From: CAYQUL01 sp964568925
GTDB taxonomy: Bacteria; Patescibacteriota; Microgenomatia; UBA8517
Assembly (NCBI GenBank): GCA_964568925.1
Contig: CAZMSJ010000001.1
Location: forward strand, 1 to 64,000
Direction: 5' to 3'
Length of the DNA: 64,000 nt
Shown here: positions 58,268-64,000 of the stretch, piece by piece
How the letters are laid out: each line of letters begins with the position of its first letter
Position numbering within the stretch: the stretch's first letter is position 1
Notes under the pieces: model-generated
Databases searched by the model: none
Seen by the model: only the letters and a program-made list of their open reading frames with translations
What the model was told of the DNA's origin: nothing
Made by a program: the position numbers and the translations under genes

Positions 58268-59440
58268 TTAGACGACCTTCGTTGACGAGGGGGAAGAAGT
58301 AAGCCCTGCAAGAAGAGATAATGCAAGTACAGGCTGCAAAAGAGAGACCAAGTAATGGTCAGACAAACCAATTGTCATCACGGTTAAAACAAGTATTGCG
58401 ACATGGAGTCGTGCGTGAAGAAGAACCCTCATCATGGTTAAGCACAAAACAAGTAACCCACCAATTCCCAGCTCAAGTGCTGTAATGAGAAAGATATTAT
58501 GCACCGGCTGGATGAGAGTGCGAGGAGAAAAGAGAATTCCGGCCCCAAAGCCAACACCAAATGGATGATTGGCAAAGGTGATTAAAGCTCTGTGAGCTAA
58601 AACGAGTCTCTCGGCAATCTCTTTTGGATAAAAAGCGAGCACTGGAACCATCCCTGACACAATTGAGGCACAAAGGAAAAGCAACACACTTAACGAAAGG
58701 AGTGGACGTGGAAGCTTCTTTGAGAGAAGTATCCATACAGGAATCAAGAGAAGTGCCACCCATACCGTTTGAGAGAAGGTGAGTGAAATAACAACTGACA
58801 AGAGAAGAATTGAAACTATTCTTTCGTTTCGTGAAAGAAAAGGGAAAAGGCCAAGAACTAACAAAAGATATGTTCCAGCCAAAGCATTAGGATGAGGGAA
58901 TGTGGCATAGGGGCGAAGGTAGTCGACACCAAACAATGAAACGAGCGCAATACCAGGGGTGCTTGTTGAGAGTGGTCTTTCACCTAAGAGCACAAAAACA
59001 CCTCCAACTGAGTGTTTGAGTAAAAATTGTAAAACAGTTAGTAGGGCAACAAGAAAGAAACTAGCTACAAAGGGTGTGGTGACCAAGGTAATTGCACGAT
59101 CACGAGTACTTCTTACGTACCAAAAGAGAAGACAAGCAGAAAACAAAATTGGAAGACGTGAAAGAGTAACAAGCGGATTGGTTGAAAGGAACGGAAGGAG
59201 ACTAAGGAGGACCAGAATGGCTAGCTTTGGGAAAACAAATCGTTTGGTAAATAAAAGCTTCTCTTCAATGAGAAAGGTAAAAAAGGTTAGGACAAGTAAT
59301 ATTTGAGAAAAATAGAGTGTTGGGGAGAGGTAATCAATTCGGATTCCAAAAATAAAAGCCCAATCAGGCCAAAAATGTAATGCAAGTTGAGAGGGGAGAA
59401 AGAAAACAAAGATTAAAAAGAGTTTTTCGTGGAGTTTCAC
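58268..59440 (-). CDS. O-antigen ligase/polymerase-like membrane protein
   Basis: 390 residues with about 11 membrane helices. The Wzy/WaaL-like outside loop segments are YATFPHPNALAGTYLLL and NHPFGVGFGAGILFSPRTLIQPVHNIFLITALELG; the H in QPVHN is the conserved residue of this superfamily. It would join or polymerise surface glycan on a lipid carrier. It starts with GTG in a GTGA overlap with the jag stop, so translation is coupled. Confidence 0.85.
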   Translation of the reverse strand: MKLHEKLFLIFVFFLPSQLALHFWPDWAFIFGIRIDYLSPTLYFSQILLVLTFFTFLIEEKLLFTKRFVFPKLAILVLLSLLPFLSTNPLVTLSRLPILFSACLLFWYVRSTRDRAITLVTTPFVASFFLVALLTVLQFLLKHSVGGVFVLLGERPLSTSTPGIALVSLFGVDYLRPYATFPHPNALAGTYLLLVLGLFPFLSRNERIVSILLLSVVISLTFSQTVWVALLLIPVWILLSKKLPRPLLSLSVLLFLCASIVSGMVPVLAFYPKEIAERLVLAHRALITFANHPFGVGFGAGILFSPRTLIQPVHNIFLITALELGIGGLLVLCLTMMRVLLHARLHVAILVLTVMTIGLSDHYLVSLLQPVLALSLLAGLTSSPSSTKVV

Positions 59441-59904
59441 TTTGCTCGTACAACGAGATATCGATTTTCACCTTCGCCTTCACTTTCGGTGATCAAATCA
59501 GCTTCTTTAGACAATGCAGTATGAATAACTCGTCGTTGTGCAGCATTTAAGTTATAGAGGTGTTGTGCCTCTCCACTGTTTCGAGCTCTGTCTGCTGCTT
59601 GTTCTGCGAGAGAAACGAGGTAATCTTCGTGCTTTTCTTTCCAGCCAGCGATATCAACACTGACTCGTACCCATTCTCCAGTTGCTTGCTTAACAGCCAT
59701 TCCGAGGAATGATTGAATTGCCAAGAGAGTAGCACCATGTGCACCGATTAAAAGACCAGCTTCTTCTGAAGTAATCACAACAGTTACCACTTCACCTTGT
59801 TCATCTGTTGTTGAATTAACCTCAAAGGTTGCTTCAACTTTCAATAAATCAAAGAGAGAAGTGATTGTCTTTTCGACGAATGATTTTGTGTCTGTCTTGC
59901 TCAT
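59437..59904 (-). CDS. khpB: KhpB/Jag RNA-binding protein (KH and R3H domains)
   Basis: 155 residues: a short N-terminal region without the full Jag-N domain, a KH domain (VVTVVITSEEAGLLIGAHGATLLAIQSFLGMA) and an R3H domain (ARNSGEAQHLYNLNAAQRRVIHTALS). It binds RNA in many Gram-positives and affects cell shape and division. It is the last conserved gene of rpmH-rnpA-yidD-yidC-jag, here separated from yidC by an extra gene. TG-G-TATACT (59914-59919) ends 9 bases before the ATG, giving it an independent promoter. Confidence 0.92.
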   Translation of the reverse strand: MSKTDTKSFVEKTITSLFDLLKVEATFEVNSTTDEQGEVVTVVITSEEAGLLIGAHGATLLAIQSFLGMAVKQATGEWVRVSVDIAGWKEKHEDYLVSLAEQAADRARNSGEAQHLYNLNAAQRRVIHTALSKEADLITESEGEGENRYLVVRAK

Positions 59905-59977
59905 TTCAAGGGGAGTATACCATACCGGTCTGCGAGGTGTCACGCATAAAAACTATTATAGTAACCTCAAGTATGTT

Positions 59978-60007
59978 TACCCTCACGAAATTTTATCCAT
60001 GAGGGTA
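59978..60007 (-). terminator. Hairpin after the 83-aa inserted gene
   Basis: TACCCTCA (59978-59985) pairs with TGAGGGTA (60000-60007) across a 14-base loop. The leftward tail is only weakly T-rich (AACATACTT), so it may be a transcript end or a barrier before jag. Confidence 0.5.
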
Positions 60008-60012
60008 GCTTT

Positions 60013-60264
60013 CTATTTCAGGAACAAACTTGCAGCGTCTTCCTTCGAGATCTGTTTCCAAGTAAGCGCTGTCATACGTCTTCCGTGTACCCAGCTCATA
60101 AAAATCTCACTTCTTAAGGAAGCCTGCCACGTTTTGGCATCTTCACCTTCTAAACATTCTATCGTGCCATCTTCAAATTCCATGAGAACTCGTTTGAGCT
60201 TTACTTGAGGTACCTCACGATCGTCATCATCTGGAACAGTACCCATTATCAGATCACTATCCAT
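60013..60264 (-). CDS. Unrecognised 83-aa protein inserted between yidC and jag
   Basis: A small acidic-then-basic soluble protein: DDDDREVPQVKLKRVLMEFEDGTIECLEGEDAKTWQASL, then a helical end. No family recognised. AAGGAGG (60272-60278) lies 7 bases before the ATG, a start type not used by the surrounding rpmH-yidC-jag genes. A possible promoter (TACTAT with a weak -35) and a hairpin after the stop suggest a self-contained unit. Confidence 0.7.
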   Translation of the reverse strand: MDSDLIMGTVPDDDDREVPQVKLKRVLMEFEDGTIECLEGEDAKTWQASLRSEIFMSWVHGRRMTALTWKQISKEDAASLFLK

Positions 60265-60343
60265 TTTAGAGCCTCCTTACAACAAAACGATGAGGAATAG
60301 TATCAAATGAATTAAGTAGGTTGAAGAGCTAATACCGTAACTG

Positions 60344-61165
60344 TTATGAACGTGCAAAGTAAGTCTTTGCTTTGTGAACCCAAGGAGTGAGTCCGCCCCA
60401 TCCAAACATTTGGTACTGAGTATATGCTTGCATGATTGAAAAGATGAACCAGTAGAGTGCAAGTCCTGAAGGGAACCCAACACCAACAAGGATGGTCATT
60501 AATGGGAATGTGTAAATCATTGATGATTGCATTGCTACCTGGAAGTCATCAGATGACTCTTTTGTTTTTTCAGCTACCTGCTTTTCCTTTTCAACCATTG
60601 GCATTGAAATCTTTGCAGACAAAAATTGAACTAAGGCTGCAAGAAGAAGGAGTGGACCAGGAAGTGGGAATGGCAATCCTTGTATAACAAACTTATCAGG
60701 CTGGGTAATGTCCAAGTACAAGAACTTGGTGTTTAATGTCTGTCCTTCCAAGAACTTTAATGGAGCGTACAACAAGTTGTTAATTGATTCAGTCACAGCG
60801 CCATGGCTTGAAAGAACACTCGTAAATACACGGAACAAAGCAATTAAGATAATAATCTGTAAAAGATAAGGAAGGCAGCCTGCACCTGGGTTAATTCCTT
60901 TTTCCTTATATAAATCTGCTTGAGCTTTTAAAAATCCTTGTTTGTCGTCTTTGTACTTTTTCTTCAGTTTGTTAACAAGTGGAGTAATATCCTTCATTTT
61001 TTTAGCGTTAGCTAAATATGGTTTTTGAAGCGGTTGACTCACAAAACGCAAGAAAATAGAGAATCCAATGATCGCGAGTCCGAGGTTTCCACCAAGAATA
61101 CGATAGAAAACAATCAAACCGTTAGTAAGTGGTGCGGTCAATAGCAGCGTAAAAATATCTCCCAT
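60344..61165 (-). CDS. yidC: Membrane protein insertase YidC/Oxa1
   Basis: 273 residues, the five-helix Gram-positive/Oxa1 type without the big periplasmic domain: LGLAIIGFSIFLRFVSQPLQKPYLANAKKM with the conserved Arg of the inner groove (in FLRF), INPGAGCLPYLLQI and FPSGLALYWFIFSIMQAY. TACAAT (61173-61178) ends 7 bases before the ATG and lies in the end of yidD, giving yidC a promoter of its own. Confidence 0.97.
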   Translation of the reverse strand: MGDIFTLLLTAPLTNGLIVFYRILGGNLGLAIIGFSIFLRFVSQPLQKPYLANAKKMKDITPLVNKLKKKYKDDKQGFLKAQADLYKEKGINPGAGCLPYLLQIIILIALFRVFTSVLSSHGAVTESINNLLYAPLKFLEGQTLNTKFLYLDITQPDKFVIQGLPFPLPGPLLLLAALVQFLSAKISMPMVEKEKQVAEKTKESSDDFQVAMQSSMIYTFPLMTILVGVGFPSGLALYWFIFSIMQAYTQYQMFGWGGLTPWVHKAKTYFARS

Positions 61166-61170
61166 ATTGG

Positions 61171-61392
61171 CTATTGTACAGGGTCATAGCCAGATCTGCC
61201 ACCGGGGCGGCAGGAAACAAATCGTGCGATACCCATTCGAAGTCCTTTTATTGCACCATACTTTTGGATGGCTTGATATGAATATTCTGAACAGGTTGGG
61301 GTGAACCTGCACGTGTGACCGAGGAAGAATACAAAGAGAGGAGAGAGGATTGCTTGATAGATTCGAATAAGAAAGAGAAGAAGGAACTTCAT
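61171..61392 (-). CDS. yidD: YidD membrane protein insertion efficiency factor
   Basis: 73 residues with the YidD pattern: LIRIYQAILSPLF, CRFTPTCSEYSYQAIQKYG and SCRPGGRSGYDPV with conserved cysteines. It helps YidC-dependent insertion. ATGA overlap with the rnpA stop. Confidence 0.96.
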   Translation of the reverse strand: MKFLLLFLIRIYQAILSPLFVFFLGHTCRFTPTCSEYSYQAIQKYGAIKGLRMGIARFVSCRPGGRSGYDPVQ

Positions 61393-61739
61393 TGAGCTTT
61401 GGTTAAGCCAGCTGCAATTAAAGCATCACGTACTTCAGTCATGACCGCGTTAGCGTATGCACGAAGAATTGTGTTTTTTGGTAAATAGACACAGTCATAT
61501 CCAGGTTTTAAGTACACCAGATTGTGTCGTGTTGCCTCGGATAAGACTCTCTTAATTCGATTTCGGTCTGAGGCAAGCTTGGTTACCTTTGTTGGGATAA
61601 CAAAGCCAAAACGACACGGTTTATTGTCGCGGCGGTCTAAAAAGGAAAGGGTGAAGTTTGCACTGACAAAGCGTTTTCCTGAATCACGAACGGCATCAAA
61701 ATCAGAAGATTCGGTTAATCTAAACTCGCTTGCAAGCAT
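61389..61739 (-). CDS. rnpA: Ribonuclease P protein component
   Basis: 116-residue protein subunit of RNase P, which trims tRNA 5' ends. The signature is present in altered form: RFGFVIPTKVTKLASDRNRIKRVLSEATR (compare K-x-G-x-AVxRNRxKR). It follows rpmH with a gap of about 30 bases. Confidence 0.95.
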   Translation of the reverse strand: MLASEFRLTESSDFDAVRDSGKRFVSANFTLSFLDRRDNKPCRFGFVIPTKVTKLASDRNRIKRVLSEATRHNLVYLKPGYDCVYLPKNTILRAYANAVMTEVRDALIAAGLTKAQ

Positions 61740-61769
61740 AAAAAGTAGATAAAAAAGAGAACAGGAAGC

Positions 61770-61922
61770 TTAGTGAGTAGCGGTTACGGCAATTCGGACT
61801 CGTCCTTTTGCTCGTCGTCGCTTTAAGACTTTTTGTCCGTCATGATCTGCCATACGAGCACGAAAACCGTGCACCTTGACTCGTCGGCGTTTACTTGGTT
61901 GGTATGTTCTCTTCATTGCCAT
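61770..61922 (-). CDS. rpmH: 50S ribosomal protein L34
   Basis: 50 residues, MAMKRTYQPSKRRRVKVHGF and onward to RIAVTATH: the typical L34 sequence of the large subunit. Two ATGs are possible; 61922 (MAMKRT) is favoured because TACAAT (61929-61934) ends 6 bases before it, while 61916 (MKRTYQ) is the usual family start. First gene of rpmH-rnpA-yidD-yidC and close to dnaA, as in most bacteria. Confidence 0.95.
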   Translation of the reverse strand: MAMKRTYQPSKRRRVKVHGFRARMADHDGQKVLKRRRAKGRVRIAVTATH

Positions 61923-61951
61923 AGCGGTATTGTACTAAAGAAACGGTCAAA

Positions 61952-62716
61952 ATGGAAGTGTGGTACTATTTTGCCAGAAAAATGTATGAACGAGGCGAGA
62001 TAACCAGACGTGAGTTTTTACAGATTGCAGCCACTGGTGCAGTCTGTGGACTGCTGCCTGACATAGAAATTAAACAAGAGATTAAGGCTCCGGTTGATAC
62101 GATTCTTCAGGGGAATGAGGACATGTTTGGATCAGACATTATTCTTACAATAGATGACTGCGCCTCACGAGAGCATACTCGTGGCATATTTGAAACAATA
62201 CGGTCAGTTGGTGGTACGGCAACATTCTTCCCTAACACTGACTACATAACAAAAGGAGAGGAAGACTCTCTCTTGTGGAAAGAGATACTCGCAAGTTGCT
62301 GTGAGATTGGGTATCACACAAGGCACCATGATAAAGATTTGTCAGCACATGAACTTGCCCAAGATTACAAAAACTTCTGTGTAGAGATAAATAAACTTGT
62401 AGGAACAGATGTATCAATTAGCCTGGCACGAGCACCATATGGAAACTGGACCACTGACTGGATGAAGTTTACTGAGAAACAAGGGCTAATAAATGTTCTC
62501 TGGAATTTTGTTCCTAATAAAGATCAAGTTACCCTTAACTACTTTGATGCGGTTTTGCATAGCAAAAAGGGGGGACACATCGTACTTGTTCATCCTCGAG
62601 CCTTTGATGACACCTGGATATCCACACACATTGAAGGACTTGCCGAGCTTGCCGCTCGTGACGGGGGAGCACTTCGTTCAGTCTTAGCTGACCACACGCA
62701 ACAAAACTCCGGTTGA
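61952..62716 (+). CDS. Polysaccharide deacetylase (NodB/CE4)-like protein with RR-type N-terminus
   Basis: 254 residues. CE4 elements: ILTIDDCASREHT (compare TFDDG), YHTRHHDKDLS (compare HSxxHP), ARAPYGNW (compare RxPYG) and IVLVHPRAF. The last residue of motif 1 is Cys instead of Gly and the second motif is shifted, so activity is uncertain. The N-terminus has RREFLQIAATGAVCGLLP, a Tat-like signal or short membrane anchor. The start may be ATG at 61982 (MYERGE) instead. Confidence 0.78.
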   Translation: MEVWYYFARKMYERGEITRREFLQIAATGAVCGLLPDIEIKQEIKAPVDTILQGNEDMFGSDIILTIDDCASREHTRGIFETIRSVGGTATFFPNTDYITKGEEDSLLWKEILASCCEIGYHTRHHDKDLSAHELAQDYKNFCVEINKLVGTDVSISLARAPYGNWTTDWMKFTEKQGLINVLWNFVPNKDQVTLNYFDAVLHSKKGGHIVLVHPRAFDDTWISTHIEGLAELAARDGGALRSVLADHTQQNSG

Positions 62717-62721
62717 CGAAT

Positions 62722-62730
62722 TGTGGATAA
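62722..62730 (-). promoter_or_regulatory. DnaA box upstream of dnaA
   Basis: TGTGGATAA is the reverse complement of the consensus TTATCCACA. It lies 101 bases before the dnaA ATG and is the only perfect box in this gap, suggesting dnaA autoregulation; a full origin cluster is not visible here. Confidence 0.7.
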
Positions 62731-62830
62731 GTGGGGTACAAAGAAGGCAACTCCTGCCCAACTTGTAAGAAAAGAGACACAAAAGAACCTTTCCTTACAA
62801 ACATGTCGTTCCCTTAGATTTTTGTTTCCT

Positions 62831-64000
62831 ATGATTAAACCTGATAAAGACGCAATTTGGAAAGAAGTTTTAAACTCTGTACGAGTTTCTGTATCTACTC
62901 CTATTTTTAATACGTGGATTTCACAAACACATCTGGACTCACTTCGAAAGCTTGACCAAAAAAGATATATGGCTGAAATTGGTTGTAACTCAACCTTTGT
63001 TAAAGCTACCGTTGAGCAGCGATATTTTGGTCTTCTTCAAGATGCATTAATTAAAGCCTTAGGGAGTCACTGCGACATGACCTTCGTTATTAAAGCTGAT
63101 CCAACTCGTGCAGCACAGAAGATGGACCTCACCGCAACTCTTTTTGAAGAGAAAGAAATGAGTGAACAGTTTTTAGAGAAAGTTGCATCATCACGTTTGC
63201 GTCCTGGTTTTACCTTTGAATACTTTGCTGTTTCTGGAAGTAATCAAATGGCATGGGCTGCAGCTGACGCGGTGGCTAATAGACCAGGTAGTGCATATAA
63301 CCCATTAGTTATCTGGGGTGGGGTTGGAGTTGGCAAAACACATTTAATGCATGCCGTTGGGCACACCTTGCTCTCTAAAGATTTAAGTTTAAAGATACTC
63401 GCGTGCACGGCAGAAGACTTTACCAATGACATCGTTGAAGGTATTCGCAATAAGTCTATGCAAAAGGTACGAGAGAAGTATCGAAAGCTTGATGCACTCT
63501 TTATAGATGATATTCAATTTATCGCCGGCAAAGACACAGCCCAAGAAGAATTCTTCCACACGTTTAATACGGTGACCTTGGCTGGAGGACAAATTATTTT
63601 AACCAGTGATAGACCACCTCATGAAATTGAAAAGCTTGAAGATCGTTTAAAGAGTCGATTTGAAGCAGGTATGATTGTTGATATTGCTGAGCCTGATTTT
63701 GAACTTCGTTGTGCAATTGTCCAAATTAAGTCAGAAGAAAAAGGATTGCACTTGGCATCTGATATGGTGCAATTAATTGCAGGAAATGTCGAAAGTGCCC
63801 GAAAAATCGAAGGATTCTTGACTCGTCTTGGTTCTGAAGTGAAGCTTAAGAATGCTCCGGTTACGGAAGAACTTGTTAAATCAGTTATCCAAAAGAGTGG
63901 AGGAGCCGTTGGACAAGATTCTATAAAGAAGCTCTATTCAACAGACGCGGTTATCGATGCGGTATGTAAACACTACAATATTAGTAAACGATCACTTTTA
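62831..64000 (+). CDS. dnaA: Chromosomal replication initiator DnaA, 3' end outside the window
   Basis: Binds DnaA boxes and opens the origin. 390 residues are visible: domain I (VSTPIFNTWISQTHLDSL), a short domain II, and the AAA+ domain III (NPLVIWGGVGVGKTHLMHAVG Walker A near 161-168, ALFIDDIQFIAGK Walker B near 220, ILTSDRPP sensor I, RLKSRFEAGM arginine finger). The start of DNA-binding domain IV follows, cut by the window edge. The neighbouring rpmH-rnpA operon is the usual arrangement near oriC. Confidence 0.97.
   Translation, partial: MIKPDKDAIWKEVLNSVRVSVSTPIFNTWISQTHLDSLRKLDQKRYMAEIGCNSTFVKATVEQRYFGLLQDALIKALGSHCDMTFVIKADPTRAAQKMDLTATLFEEKEMSEQFLEKVASSRLRPGFTFEYFAVSGSNQMAWAAADAVANRPGSAYNPLVIWGGVGVGKTHLMHAVGHTLLSKDLSLKILACTAEDFTNDIVEGIRNKSMQKVREKYRKLDALFIDDIQFIAGKDTAQEEFFHTFNTVTLAGGQIILTSDRPPHEIEKLEDRLKSRFEAGMIVDIAEPDFELRCAIVQIKSEEKGLHLASDMVQLIAGNVESARKIEGFLTRLGSEVKLKNAPVTEELVKSVIQKSGGAVGQDSIKKLYSTDAVIDAVCKHYNISKRSLL

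Noticed and set aside
1..64000. CRISPR arrays, rRNA genes, insertion sequences or integrated phage
   Set aside because: No regularly spaced direct repeats, no rRNA sequence, no transposase or integrase gene and no phage structural gene were seen. The hairpin repeats at 43115 and 45570 are only two copies without spacers.

Overview
The window looks like a chromosome segment from a Candidate Phyla Radiation (Patescibacteria) bacterium, most like Microgenomates. This is an inference from gene content and layout: compact low-GC genes, many overlapping ends, type IV pilus-like PilN/PilO genes, several GT-C glycosyltransferases, DUF4012, VanW-like and LytR-CpsA-Psr envelope proteins, a YerC/TrpR-like regulator, and no biosynthetic pathways. 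TGA is used as a stop codon.

Layout. 1-2.9 kb: the heat-shock genes hrcA-grpE-dnaK (dnaK runs off the left edge) behind a CIRCE operator. 4.0-10.9 kb: murJ, rpsT, then pilN-pilO and a run of surface proteins, two of which end in LPxAG plus a membrane segment. 11-20.2 kb: a two-part GT-C/PMT glycosyltransferase, a second GT-C protein, a response regulator, an LCP protein, UvrD and two FemAB-like genes. 20.2-27.3 kb: two candidate small transcripts, an AddA-like helicase-nuclease, an SPFH protein, rmuC and a TrpR-like regulator. 27.3-35.9 kb: metG and an envelope-glycan block (GT2, GT-C, GlcNAc-1-P transferase, UbiA/DPPR synthase-like). 35.9-41.1 kb: tRNA-Cys, small proteins, an M23 peptidase and groES-groEL with a second CIRCE. 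41.2-46.0 kb: a minus-strand cluster of unrecognised genes. 46-62 kb: a TrmB regulator, an unknown 683-aa protein, a solute-binding protein, VanW, tsaD, rplY, DUF4012, RNase H, an O-antigen ligase-like protein, and rpmH-rnpA-yidD-yidC-jag. 62.8 kb to the end: dnaA.

Two kinds of gene start stand out. Most core genes have a -10-like hexamer (TATAAT, TACAAT, TATACT, TAGAAT) only 5-9 bases before the start codon and no Shine-Dalgarno sequence, which predicts leaderless mRNAs. A second set of mostly unrecognised genes has a strong TTGACN-17-TATAAT-like promoter, a Shine-Dalgarno sequence and a hairpin after the stop codon. The 41-46 kb cluster is the densest group of the second kind. Three of its genes share a hairpin leader, two share a palindromic upstream element, and two of its proteins are paralogous. 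I consider it the best candidate for an undescribed gene system, but its function cannot be read from the sequence.
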